Shown: in pieces, positions 1 through 6,289 of the stretch
How the letters are laid out: every line of letters begins with the position of its first letter
How positions within the stretch are numbered: the first letter of the stretch is position 1
DNA from: Jatrophihabitans sp.
GTDB taxonomy: Bacteria; Actinomycetota; Actinomycetes; Mycobacteriales; Jatrophihabitantaceae
Direction: 5' to 3'
Length of the DNA stretch: 8,602 nucleotides
Assembly (NCBI GenBank): GCA_025966255.1
Contig: JAOPVG010000555.1
Coordinates: 1-8,602 of the forward strand
Made by a program: the position numbers and the translations under genes
Notes under the pieces: generated by a model
What the model was told of the DNA's origin: nothing
Seen by the model: only the letters and a program-made list of their open reading frames with translations
Databases searched by the model: none

Positions 1-2239
1 TCGAGCTCCAGGCCTCGCGCAGTTCGCGCAGCGGGATCCGGAACTGGTCCTGCCCGTCCAGCGCCAATTCGAGCACGTCGACGACTCCGATGCGCTGATG
101 CGGCAGCGCGCGGTTCGTACACATCTCGATGAACCGCGCCTCTTCGGCCCGCGGAACGCTGACGACGGCGCGCCCGGTCGACTCGCTGAAGAGAGAGACG
201 ACCGGGTCGCCCTCGGGCAGGACGATGCGGACGCCGACGTCTCCACGCAGGCAGGCCTCGACGAGCCCCTGCGCGAGGCCGCCTTCGGAGAGGTCGTGGG
301 CAGAGTCGATCACGCCGTCGTGCGATGCGTTGATGAGGACGTCGGCGAGCAACTGCTCACGGGCGAAGTCGACGACCGGCGGCCGGCCGCCGAGGAAGCC
401 GTGCGTGGCGTAGGCCCATTCCGAACCGCCGAATTCGTCGCGGGTGTCACCGAGCAGGTACACCAACGCGCCGTCGGAATGGAACCGGTGTGGGGTGCGG
501 CGGGTGACGTCGTCGATGACGCCGAGCACGCCGATCACCGGAGTGGGCAGCACCGGCGTGGTGCCCGTCTGGTTGTAGAAGCTGACGTTGCCGCCGGTGA
601 CGGGCGTGCCGAGCGTCTGGCAGCCGTCGGCGAGCCCACGCACCGCCTCGGCGAACTGCCACATGACGGCGGGGTCCTCGGGCGAGCCGAAGTTGAGGCA
701 GTTGGTGACGGCGAGCGGGCGGGCGCCCGTCGCGGCCACGTTGCGGTACGCCTCGGCCAGCGCCAGTTGTGCACCGGCGTAAGGGTCGAGGCGGGCGTAG
801 CGGCCGTTGCCGTCGGTCGAGATCGCGACGCCACGCTGGGTCGACTCGTCGAGGCGGATCATGCCGGCGTTCTCGGGCTGGGCGAGCACGGTGTTGCCCA
901 TGACGTAGCGGTCGTACTGATCGGTGATCCACGCCTTGTCGGCCAGGTTGGGTGCGGCCGCGAGGCGCACCAGTGTGGAGCGCAGCTCGTCGGCATGACG
1001 CGGCCGGGGCAGGCTGGCGCCGTCGTGTTCCATGACGGCGTCCTGGTCGAGCGGGCGTTCGATCGGCCGCTGGTACTCGGGGCCCTCGAGCGCCGCCGTG
1101 CGCGGCGGGATGTCGACGATCTCCTCGCCGCGCCAGCGCATGCGCAGCCGGCCGGTGTCGTTCACGGTGCCGATGACCGTGGCCGTGACTTCCCACTTGC
1201 CGCAGACGGCGAGGAAGTCGTCGAGGCGCTCGGGGGTGACCACCGCCATCATGCGTTCCTGCGACTCGCTCATCAGGATCTCTTCGGGCGTGAGCGTCGG
1301 ATCGCGGAGCGGGACGAGATCGAGATCGACGTCCATGCCGCCGGTGCCCGCGGCCGCCAGCTCGGTGGTGGCGCAGGACAGGCCGGCGGCGCCGAGGTCC
1401 TGGATGCCGGTGACGAGGTCGGCCGCGAAGATCTCCAGGCAGCACTCGATGAGTACCTTCTCGGCGAACGGGTCGCCCACCTGCACGCTGGGCCGCTTGG
1501 CCTGATGGGCGTCGTCGAAGCTGGCGCTGGCCAACACGGACGCGCCGCCGATGCCGTCGCCGCCGGTGCGCGCACCGAACAGGACGACCAGGTTGCCCGG
1601 CCCGTCGGCCTTCGCGAGCTTGATGCCGTCGGCCCGCATGACGCCGACGCAGAGCGCGTTGACCAGGGGGTTGCCGATGTAACTGTCGTCGAAGTAGACC
1701 TCGCCGCCGATGTTGGGCAGGCCGAGGCAGTTTCCGTAGCCGCCGATGCCGGCGACGATGCCCGGCAACACCCGGCCGGTGTCCAGTGCGGACAGTGGGC
1801 CGAAGCGCAGGCTGTCGAGCACCGCCACCGGACGCGCGCCCATCGTGAGGATGTCGCGGACGATGCCGCCGACGCCCGTCGCCGCACCCTGATACGGCTC
1901 GACGTAGGACGGGTGGTTGTGCGATTCGATCTTAAAGGTGACGGCCCAGCCGTCGCCGACGTCGACCACGCCGGCGTTCTCGCCCATGCCGACGAGCAGG
2001 GCGTCGGTCTTCGGGGCCTTCTCGCCGAACTGGCGCAGGTGCACCTTGGAGGACTTGTAGGAGCAGTGCTCGCTCCACATGACGCTGTAGATCGCGAGCT
2101 CGGAGCTGCTCGGTCGGCGGCCCAGGATCTCGCGGACCCGCGCGTACTCGTCCTCGGCGAGGCCGAGTTCCTTGTACGGCTGCGGCTGCTCGGGAGTGTT
2201 GGCCGCGATGTCGACGGTGTCCACGGGCCGAGTGCTCAT
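1..2239 (-). CDS. purL: Phosphoribosylformylglycinamidine synthase subunit PurL (small type), 3' end cut by window edge
   Basis: PurL is the synthetase subunit of FGAM synthetase. It uses ATP and ammonia passed from PurQ to turn FGAR into FGAM in cytosolic de novo purine synthesis. From the ATG at 2239 there are 746 stop-free codons to the left edge. Small-type PurL is usually about 740-770 residues and the visible end ([10 protein letters not shown]) resembles the family C-terminus, so only a few residues are missing. Visible motifs are SEHCSYK (56-62, with the proposed active-site H58), KIESHNHP (103-110), GGEVYFD (178-184), MSESQERM (323-330) in the first half, then TGGNVSFYN (548-556) and DLSEGGLA (649-656) in the second, matching the two AIRS-like repeats. 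The absence of a fused glutaminase domain fits separate purS and purQ genes upstream. The start overlaps the purQ stop as ATGA, which suggests translational coupling. Identification is secure; the stop codon is not seen. Confidence 0.98.
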   Translation of the reverse strand, partial: MSTRPVDTVDIAANTPEQPQPYKELGLAEDEYARVREILGRRPSSSELAIYSVMWSEHCSYKSSKVHLRQFGEKAPKTDALLVGMGENAGVVDVGDGWAVTFKIESHNHPSYVEPYQGAATGVGGIVRDILTMGARPVAVLDSLRFGPLSALDTGRVLPGIVAGIGGYGNCLGLPNIGGEVYFDDSYIGNPLVNALCVGVMRADGIKLAKADGPGNLVVLFGARTGGDGIGGASVLASASFDDAHQAKRPSVQVGDPFAEKVLIECCLEIFAADLVTGIQDLGAAGLSCATTELAAAGTGGMDVDLDLVPLRDPTLTPEEILMSESQERMMAVVTPERLDDFLAVCGKWEVTATVIGTVNDTGRLRMRWRGEEIVDIPPRTAALEGPEYQRPIERPLDQDAVMEHDGASLPRPRHADELRSTLVRLAAAPNLADKAWITDQYDRYVMGNTVLAQPENAGMIRLDESTQRGVAISTDGNGRYARLDPYAGAQLALAEAYRNVAATGARPLAVTNCLNFGSPEDPAVMWQFAEAVRGLADGCQTLGTPVTGGNVSFYNQTGTTPVLPTPVIGVLGVIDDVTRRTPHRFHSDGALVYLLGDTRDEFGGSEWAYATHGFLGGRPPVVDFAREQLLADVLINASHDGVIDSAHDLSEGGLAQGLVEACLRGDVGVRIVLPEGDPVVSLFSESTGRAVVSVPRAEEARFIEMCTNRALPHQRIGVVDVLELALDGQDQFRIPLRELREAWSS

Positions 2240-2919
2240 GCGGGGGCTCCCGCGGCAACGCCGAGGAGTGAGAAGAAGAAGCCGAGGCCGTCGGTGCCCG
2301 GGCCGGTGAGGGCCTCGACGGCGTGCTCGGGGTGGGGCATGAGCCCGACGACATTGCCTGCCTCGTTGGTGATCCCGGCGATATCGCGGTAGCTGCCGTT
2401 GGGGTTTCCGTCGACGTAGCGGACCACGACGCGGCCGGTGGCCTCGAGCTCGTCCAACGTGCGCGGGTCGGCGACGTAGCCACCCTCGCCGTTCTTGACC
2501 GGGACGAGGATCTCCTGACCGGCGCGGTAGTTCGACGTCCACCTGGTCGCGGCGTTGTCCACCCGCAGCCACTGGTCGCGGCACACGAACTTGCGGTGGT
2601 CGTTGCGGATCAGCGCGCCCGGCAACAGGTGCGCCTCGCACAGCACCTGGAAGCCGTTGCAGATGCCGAGCACGGGCAGGCCGTCCTTGGCCGCGGCGAC
2701 GAGGGAATCCATCACCGGCGAGAAGCGAGCGATGGCGCCGCAACGCAGGTAGTCGCCGTAGGAGAAGCCGCCCGGCAGGATCACGGCGTCGACGTCGTGG
2801 AGGTCGGGGTCGGCGTGCCACAGCGGGACGGACTCGCCGCCGCTGACCCGAACGGCGCGGGCGGCGTCCCGGTCGTCGAGGCTGCCCGGAAACGTCACAA
2901 CCCCAACGCGAAGTGGCAC
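2236..2919 (-). CDS. purQ: Phosphoribosylformylglycinamidine synthase glutaminase subunit PurQ
   Basis: PurQ is the class I glutamine amidotransferase subunit of FGAM synthetase. It hydrolyses glutamine and channels ammonia to PurL in a complex that also needs PurS. The 227-residue length is normal for the family. The N-terminus ([18 protein letters not shown], residues 5-22) and the segment [15 protein letters not shown] (48-62) are characteristic. The nucleophile elbow GICNGFQ places the catalytic cysteine at C87, and LMPHPEH (193-199) supplies catalytic H196 and E198. The start is a GTG at 2919; no good Shine-Dalgarno lies before it, but the N-terminus aligns with the family from this point. 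The gene begins 36 nt after the purS stop and its TGA overlaps the purL ATG, so purS-purQ-purL is evidently one transcript. Confidence 0.98.
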   Translation of the reverse strand: MPLRVGVVTFPGSLDDRDAARAVRVSGGESVPLWHADPDLHDVDAVILPGGFSYGDYLRCGAIARFSPVMDSLVAAAKDGLPVLGICNGFQVLCEAHLLPGALIRNDHRKFVCRDQWLRVDNAATRWTSNYRAGQEILVPVKNGEGGYVADPRTLDELEATGRVVVRYVDGNPNGSYRDIAGITNEAGNVVGLMPHPEHAVEALTGPGTDGLGFFFSLLGVAAGAPA

Positions 2920-2955
2920 GCGTTCAGGTTACCGGGCGGCCAGCTGTCTGTTGCG

Positions 2956-3195
2956 CTACGCCGGGTCGCGGCGGATCGCGAAGTTCTCGATCACCGGATT
3001 CGCCAGCAGGGTGTCGGCAAGTCGGGTGACGGTGGAGTCGTCGAGTTCGTCGTCGACCTCGAGTTCGAAGTGCTTGCCCTGCCGGACGTCATTGATGCCG
3101 GTGATGCCCAGGCGGGTGAGCGCGCCGACGATGGCCTGGCCCTGGGGGTCGAGAATCTCCGGCTTGAGCACGACGTCGACGACCACGCGGGCCAC
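2956..3195 (-). CDS. purS: Phosphoribosylformylglycinamidine synthase subunit PurS
   Basis: PurS is the small structural subunit that bridges PurQ and PurL in the three-part bacterial FGAM synthetase. The 79-residue product has the family hallmarks: an N-terminal beta strand (MARVVVDVVLKP), LDPQGQAIVGALTRLG (about residues 15-30), the signature DVRQGKHFELEVDD (about 37-50), and a C-terminal VIENFAIRRDP. I chose the GTG at 3195 over an in-frame TTG at 3201. The GTG gives the usual MARVVV start and places the strong AGGAGGAG at 3203-3210 seven nt upstream, while the TTG would leave one nt. It lies between purC and purQ, as expected for a purine gene cluster. Identity is near certain; the start is fairly sure. 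Confidence 0.96.
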   Translation of the reverse strand: MARVVVDVVLKPEILDPQGQAIVGALTRLGITGINDVRQGKHFELEVDDELDDSTVTRLADTLLANPVIENFAIRRDPA

Positions 3196-3202
3196 GGGCA
3201 AT

Positions 3203-3210
3203 CTCCTCCT
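3203..3210 (-). promoter_or_regulatory. Ribosome binding site of purS
   Basis: The minus strand reads AGGAGGAG here, a near-perfect match to the 16S anti-Shine-Dalgarno. It lies 7 nt before the GTG at 3195 but only 1 nt before the TTG at 3201, so it decides the start in favour of the GTG. Confidence 0.8.
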
Positions 3211-3239
3211 CGGACGACTGCGGGCAGCCTATCGTTGCC

Positions 3240-3287
3240 GGTTGTCCGCCCTTCCGCGCGACGCGACGTGTCGACAGGCGGACAACC
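3240..3287. repeat. 11-bp perfect inverted repeat between purC and purS
   Basis: GGTTGTCCGCC at 3240-3250 is the exact reverse complement of GGCGGACAACC at 3277-3287, with 26 nt between. The spacer ends in the small palindrome TGTCGACA (3269-3276). The repeat sits in the 114-bp gap after the purC stop and 44 nt before the purS start. In RNA it could form a long-loop hairpin. There is no T-run after it on the minus strand, so it is a poor intrinsic terminator. It could be an operator, an attenuator or a transcript-processing structure setting purSQL level relative to purC. The match is seen directly; the role is inference. Confidence 0.6.
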
Positions 3288-3309
3288 TGCGACGGCGTTC
3301 AGTAGTCGG

Positions 3310-4200
3310 TCACCCCGGCCAGTCGGCGAAGCTCAACCCGGTCAACCTCTCGTAGGCCTCGACGTAGCGCTCGCGCGTCGCCGTCACGACGTCCTCCGGC
3401 AGCGGCGGAGGCGGAGCACCTGCGGCGCGGTCCCAGCCGGACTCTTCCGACAGCAGCCAATTGCGCACGTATTGCTTGTCGAAGCTCGGCTGCGGCTGTC
3501 CGGGTGTCCAGGCATCGGCCGGCCAGAAGCGCGAGGAGTCGGGGGTCAACACCTCGTCACCGAGCACGAGCCGCCCGGAGCCCGGCTCGCGGCCGAACTC
3601 GAACTTCGTGTCGGCCAGGATGATGCCGCGGCTCGCCGCCAACGCCGCCGCGAACACGTAGATGCCCAGCGTGAGATTGCGCAGTTGCTCCGCGGTCTCG
3701 GCCCCGACTGCCGACACGACCGCGTCGTAGGAGACGTTTTCGTCGTGCGCGCCGAGCTCGGCCTTGCTGGCCGGCGTGAAGATCGGCTCGGGCAGCTGGT
3801 CGCCGTCGACGAGCCCGGCGGGCAGGACGACGCCGCACACCTCGCCGGTGGCGCGGTAGTCGAGTAGCCCGGATCCGGTGAGGTAGCCCCGCGCCACCGC
3901 CTCGACCGGGATCATCTTCAGGGCGGAGCAGACCATCGCCCGCCCGCGCCACTGCGGCGGGATCATCGGATCGTCGACGCTCGCCAGATGGTTGGGGACG
4001 AGGCCCTCGAGTTGCGCGAACCACCACACCGACATCGCGGTGAGGATGCGGCCCTTGTCCGGGATGGTCGTGTCGAGCACGTAGTCGAACGCGGAGATGC
4101 GGTCGCTCGCGACCATGACCAGCCGGCCGTCGGGCGTGCGGTACAGGTCGCGGACTTTGCCGCTGTGGACATGAGTGAAGCCGTCGGGCGCCTCGGTCAT
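3310..4200 (-). CDS. purC: Phosphoribosylaminoimidazole-succinocarboxamide synthase (SAICAR synthetase)
   Basis: PurC joins CAIR and aspartate with ATP to give SAICAR, step 8 of IMP synthesis in the cytosol. The 296-residue protein is the usual length for actinobacterial PurC. Family motifs are all present in order: SGKVRDLY (13-20, nucleotide-binding region), SDRISAFD (32-39), [14 protein letters not shown] (98-111), [10 protein letters not shown] (194-203), [12 protein letters not shown] (215-226) and [11 protein letters not shown] (239-249). The ATG at 4200 is preceded by GAGGAT on the minus strand at about seven nt spacing and gives the expected N-terminus. The gene leads a minus-strand run with purS, purQ and purL, although the 114-bp gap to purS leaves room for separate control. 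No defect is seen. Confidence 0.98.
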   Translation of the reverse strand: MTEAPDGFTHVHSGKVRDLYRTPDGRLVMVASDRISAFDYVLDTTIPDKGRILTAMSVWWFAQLEGLVPNHLASVDDPMIPPQWRGRAMVCSALKMIPVEAVARGYLTGSGLLDYRATGEVCGVVLPAGLVDGDQLPEPIFTPASKAELGAHDENVSYDAVVSAVGAETAEQLRNLTLGIYVFAAALAASRGIILADTKFEFGREPGSGRLVLGDEVLTPDSSRFWPADAWTPGQPQPSFDKQYVRNWLLSEESGWDRAAGAPPPPLPEDVVTATRERYVEAYERLTGLSFADWPG

Positions 4201-4263
4201 GGGCCGATCCTCGCAGAGGCGGCCCGGCCAGCAGGCGGTGCGGGGAAGGCGGCCGAGACGGGC

Positions 4264-4269
4264 ACATTA
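4264..4269 (-). promoter_or_regulatory. Candidate -10 element for purC
   Basis: The minus strand reads TAATGT, matching the TANNNT -10 pattern used by actinobacterial housekeeping sigma factors. It lies in an unusually AT-rich patch about 65 nt upstream of the purC ATG. There is no convincing -35 at normal spacing, so this is only a candidate. The neighbouring T-run may instead belong to a terminator of the upstream peptide gene. Confidence 0.3.
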
Positions 4270-4340
4270 AAAATCCGAACCCGCTCCCCGTGGCTAACCC
4301 CGTCGACGGACGGGGCTTGCCGCTGCTTGTGGAGAGCGGG
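4269..4340 (-). terminator. Possible terminator: nested hairpins and T-run between the peptide gene and purC
   Basis: Two nested inverted repeats are visible. The inner one is CCCCGTC (4298-4304) and GACGGGG (4309-4315) with a 4-nt loop. The outer one is CCCGCTC (4280-4286) and GAGCGGG (4334-4340). Read on the minus strand, five Ts (4273-4269) follow the outer stem after six nt. This lies about 60 nt after the stop of the small peptide gene and could end its transcript before purC. The T-run is short and offset, so termination may be partial. Apart from this and the candidate purC -10, I see nothing in 4201-4398. Confidence 0.4.
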
Positions 4341-4398
4341 ATCGGAGTGGAGCAGCTGAGGCCGCCAGGACTACGGCCGCAGCGTCAGTCGAGGTGCG

Positions 4399-4545
4399 TC
4401 ACCACCACCAGTCCGCGACGGACTGGGTGTGGACGACATGGACCTGCGATGGGGCGGCGGCGTTGGCAGGCAGAGCTGACGCACCCGCCCCAATTCCCGC
4501 GACGATGGCCAGTACAGCCATGCCACGTGTCAATAGCCTGCGCAT
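4399..4545 (-). CDS. Small exported peptide precursor with C-terminal Trp-Trp-Trp (unknown function)
   Basis: I do not recognise this 48-residue product as a named family. It has a clear Sec-type signal peptide: a basic start (MRRLLTRG), a hydrophobic core (MAVLAIVAGIGAGASAL, residues 9-25) and a likely cut after PANA or PANAA (residues 29-30). That would release a peptide of about 18-19 residues, (A)APSQVHVVHTQSVADWWW. The start at 4545 is preferred over an in-frame ATG at 4608. It has GAAGGG (4551-4556) five nt upstream and puts the basic region directly at the N-terminus, whereas the longer form would prepend 21 hydrophilic residues. It is divergent from a TrmB/LuxR-type regulator 171 bp away, suggesting that the two work together, perhaps as signal and sensor. 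The mature part has no cysteine. It could also be a cell-envelope or antimicrobial peptide. No export, protease or modification gene is nearby. Confidence 0.72.
   Translation of the reverse strand: MRRLLTRGMAVLAIVAGIGAGASALPANAAAPSQVHVVHTQSVADWWW
4408..4426 (-). repeat. 8-bp perfect hairpin inside the end of the peptide gene
   Basis: CCAGTCCG and CGGACTGG flank a 3-nt loop, giving a stable stem inside codons of the C-terminal part of the peptide (roughly Gln41 to Trp46), 7 nt before the stop. It may stabilise the mRNA 3' end or be a by-product of codon choice. The structure is seen; any role is inference. Confidence 0.5.
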
Positions 4546-4550
4546 TATCA

Positions 4551-4556
4551 CCCTTC
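4551..4556 (-). promoter_or_regulatory. Ribosome binding site of the small peptide gene
   Basis: The minus strand reads GAAGGG five nt before the ATG at 4545. It supports the 48-residue signal-peptide form over the longer reading from 4608. Confidence 0.6.
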
Positions 4557-4565
4557 TTGCCCGAA

Positions 4566-4590
4566 TTGGGCGATTTTTGTCGACGCCCAA
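4566..4590. repeat. 7-bp inverted repeat in the presumed leader of the peptide gene
   Basis: TTGGGCG (4566-4572) pairs with CGCCCAA (4584-4590) around an 11-nt AT-rich loop. It ends 10 nt upstream of the Shine-Dalgarno of the small peptide gene. It may be a leader hairpin in the mRNA or a protein-binding dyad for the divergent regulator. Confidence 0.5.
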
Positions 4591-4623
4591 CTCACGGACG
4601 GTAGTCACTCAGTTGGATGCCTA

Positions 4624-4629
4624 AGAATA
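4624..4629 (-). promoter_or_regulatory. Candidate -10 element for the small peptide gene
   Basis: The minus strand reads TATTCT, fitting TANNNT, about 80 nt before the peptide ATG. At 18-bp spacing the upstream hexamer is TTCCTA, a weak -35. A start of transcription near 4617 would put the 4566-4590 inverted repeat in the leader. On the plus strand the overlapping TAGGAT (4628-4633) is an equally tentative -10 for the regulator. Confidence 0.3.
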
Positions 4630-4669
4630 GGATCGACGCTGAGCGCCTAGGAATTCAAACGAACCAAGT

Positions 4670-4683
4670 GGCAGCTAGCTGCC
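4670..4683. promoter_or_regulatory. Perfect 14-bp palindrome, candidate operator
   Basis: GGCAGCTAGCTGCC is its own reverse complement. It lies 33 bp before the regulator start and 124 bp before the peptide start, inside the shared divergent promoter region. A dimeric helix-turn-helix regulator commonly binds such a dyad, so it is the best candidate site for control by the adjacent regulator. Binding is inferred from position and symmetry only. Confidence 0.5.
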
Positions 4684-4691
4684 TGGCACGA

Positions 4692-4707
4692 ACTATCGGA
4701 CTATCGG
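4692..4707 (+). repeat. Tandem 8-bp direct repeat at the regulator start
   Basis: ACTATCGG occurs twice head-to-tail, ending nine bp before the regulator ATG. This places it where a Shine-Dalgarno would be, and the gene has only a weak GGACGG there. It could be a regulatory half-site pair or a slippage duplication. Confidence 0.55.
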
Positions 4708-4716
4708 ACGGCGGCT

Positions 4717-5724
4717 ATGGGCGATTTCGGTGAGCTTGCCGAGCTTGAGGTGGCCCTTTACCGCGCCGTCTTGGCCGAGTCGGGTCGACCGATACCTGAT
4801 TTCGCAGAGTCACTGGCTACAACTTCGGACGAAATCGACAAGGCTGTGGCGCGCCTCAGCGAAATCGGCCTGCTTCGCCACAGCGACGGCGACCGACTTA
4901 CGGCGGTGAGCCCGATGTTGGCCGAGGCCACCGTCCTGGGCGCCGAGGATCTCGAACTGGGCGCCCGGCGCGCGGCCGTCGAGCAGCGCCGCGACACGAT
5001 TCGCCGGCTCGTCCCCGAATGGAACGCCGCCTTCAGCACCACGGTGCACGAGGGCGTGGTCGACGTCATCTCCGACCAGGCCGCGATCGCGAACGTCCTC
5101 ATGCACTATGCCGACCGCTGCGAGCACGAGCTGCTGTCGGTAGCGCCCGGACGGCTGCCCTCGACGCGCATCGACGGTCGCACCCGGGTGGCCAACGTCT
5201 ATTCGGCCCGGCGCGGCATCAAGACCCGAGCGTTGTATCAGCACACCGCGCTGCGCGACCGCGCCACCCGCTCCTACCTGAACGAGCTTGCGCAGAACGG
5301 CGCAAAGATCCGCTTCGCACCGTCGGTACCCGGCCGCAGCCTCGTCGTCGATCGCAGTGTCGCGCTACTGCCCATCCCGACGGAGGACCCGGGCCGGCAC
5401 GGTCTCGCCGTCGTGCGCGAGCGCAACGTGATCGCGTGGGTGGTGGCGACGTTCGAGCAGCTGTGGGCCGAGGCCTCGCCGCTCGAGGAAGTCATCAACA
5501 AGCAGCACGACGAGACAGAGCTCGATCAGACGCGTGCCGCGATCCTGCGCCTGATGGCCGAGGGCGAGAAGGACGAAGCCATCTCGCGCCGACTGTCGAT
5601 CTCGGTGCGGACCTGCCGTCGCCACATTGCCGACTACATGGTGCAGGTGGGCGCATCAAGCCGGTTCCAGGCCGGTGTGATCGCGGCTCGCGCGGGGCAC
5701 ACCGAATCGCCCTCGCCCGCCTGA
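4717..5724 (+). CDS. TrmB-like / LuxR-type helix-turn-helix transcriptional regulator
   Basis: This is a cytosolic DNA-binding regulator of 335 residues. Residues about 5-65 resemble the TrmB winged helix (ELAELEVALYRAVL, then the recognition region to GLLRHSDGDRLTAVSP). Residues about 80-100 are a charged helix that could form a coiled coil. Residues about 110-250 resemble the PLD-like TrmB effector region, with VYSARRGIKTRALYQ and the PGRSLVVDRSVALLPIP stretch (205-221). Residues about 270-327 are a LuxR/GerE-type helix-turn-helix (ILRLMAEGEKDEAISRRLSI, SVRTCRRHIADYMVQVGASS). Actinomycetes hold many proteins of this two-HTH architecture, mostly of unknown ligand. The ATG at 4717 is the first possible start after an in-frame stop at 4648; its ribosome site is weak. 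It is divergent from the small exported peptide gene, which is the most likely target. A peptide or other small ligand for the middle domain is inference. Confidence 0.92.
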   Translation: MGDFGELAELEVALYRAVLAESGRPIPDFAESLATTSDEIDKAVARLSEIGLLRHSDGDRLTAVSPMLAEATVLGAEDLELGARRAAVEQRRDTIRRLVPEWNAAFSTTVHEGVVDVISDQAAIANVLMHYADRCEHELLSVAPGRLPSTRIDGRTRVANVYSARRGIKTRALYQHTALRDRATRSYLNELAQNGAKIRFAPSVPGRSLVVDRSVALLPIPTEDPGRHGLAVVRERNVIAWVVATFEQLWAEASPLEEVINKQHDETELDQTRAAILRLMAEGEKDEAISRRLSISVRTCRRHIADYMVQVGASSRFQAGVIAARAGHTESPSPA

Positions 5725-5767
5725 GCCGACTCGCCTCGGTAGCGTCGGCCCACGGAGGGGAGGCGCC

Positions 5768-6277
5768 GTGGTCGTGCTCGTTGTCGTGCTGATCGTGACG
5801 AATCTCGTCGCGCTCGGAGGGCTCGGCTACCTCTACCTGCGGCCCCCCGATGTCCCCGGGCTGGACCGCGACGCCGCCGCGGCCCTCGACCAGTCGCCGC
5901 GGCCGGCGACGCCGCTGGGCGGCACCCGCCGCCTCATCACCATCGAGATCCTGAACCCGATCGAGCTGGCCGGCACGCGTGGCCGGCTCATCGGCATCGC
6001 CGGCTCCCTCGCTCCCGGGCTGACGCGGCGCATCGTGTACGACCAGACGCTACGGATCCTGAAGAAGCAGCTCGGCGAGCAGCACGTCGTCGCTGACGTG
6101 CGGATGCACACGCTGCGACCGGTCCCGCCCAGTCCGTCGTCGACCCGTCCGGAGCCGGAGGTTCGTCCGGAGCCGCGTCGGGAGACGGTGGTGAAGCCGG
6201 CGTCGCCCGACGGCGAGTTCACCGACGAGATCCAGCCGGTGGACCTGTCAAAGGTCGATGATCGGCCGGAGCCCTAG
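5768..6277 (+). CDS. Membrane-anchored protein of unknown function with Pro/Glu-rich tail
   Basis: I do not recognise a named family. The 169-residue product starts with one hydrophobic helix (residues 2-22, VVLVVVLIVTNLVALGGLGYLYL) with no cleavage site, so it is probably a membrane anchor. A compact region follows at about 54-116 (RRLITIEILNPIELAGTRG through VVADVRMHTLRPV), with strand and helix character and a basic helix RILKKQLGEQ (96-105). The tail from about 117 is rich in Pro, Glu and Arg, includes two RPEP units (127-130 and 133-136) plus a terminal RPEP, and looks disordered. The GTG start at 5768 has a strong GGAGGGGAGG (5754-5763) upstream. It lies 43 bp after the regulator on the same strand and could share its transcript. 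A function is not inferable from sequence alone. Confidence 0.85.
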   Translation: MVVLVVVLIVTNLVALGGLGYLYLRPPDVPGLDRDAAAALDQSPRPATPLGGTRRLITIEILNPIELAGTRGRLIGIAGSLAPGLTRRIVYDQTLRILKKQLGEQHVVADVRMHTLRPVPPSPSSTRPEPEVRPEPRRETVVKPASPDGEFTDEIQPVDLSKVDDRPEP

Positions 6278-6283
6278 CCGGCC
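6264..6283. terminator. Possible bidirectional terminator stem between convergent genes
   Basis: GGCCGG (6264-6269) and CCGGCC (6278-6283) flank an 8-nt loop that contains the stop codon of the membrane protein gene. It sits in the 12-bp convergent junction with the aminotransferase gene. There is no T-run on either side, so this is a weak call; GC-rich stems without T-runs are common at actinobacterial gene ends. Confidence 0.3.
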
Positions 6284-6289
6284 TGTGTC

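Noticed and set aside
98..2392. A long open frame of 764 codons on the plus strand
   Set aside because: It lies antisense to purL, whose protein is unmistakable. Its product is rich in Ala, Gly, Asp, Val and His with no recognisable domain, as expected for a mirror frame in high-GC DNA.
2323..3867. A 514-codon plus-strand open frame across purQ, purS and part of purC
   Set aside because: It runs antisense to three well-supported genes and through their intergenic gaps, with low-complexity composition and no motif.
4546..4608. A longer N-terminus for the small peptide, starting at 4608
   Set aside because: It would add 21 hydrophilic residues before the basic start of the signal peptide, whereas the ATG at 4545 has a good ribosome site and a canonical signal sequence.
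4587..4616. CCAACT and AGTTGG arms 18 nt apart in the divergent region
   Set aside because: Six-bp arms with a long spacer are expected by chance, and they overlap a stronger inverted repeat.
4290..4624. Short plus-strand frames over the peptide region
   Set aside because: They have no ribosome site or recognisable features and overlap the better-supported minus-strand peptide gene.
5725..5749. A 6-bp inverted repeat (GCCGAC and GTCGGC) after the regulator stop, and a TAGCGT -10-like hexamer
   Set aside because: The stem is short with a 13-nt loop and no T-run, and no -35 lies at a normal distance, so neither terminator nor promoter can be supported.
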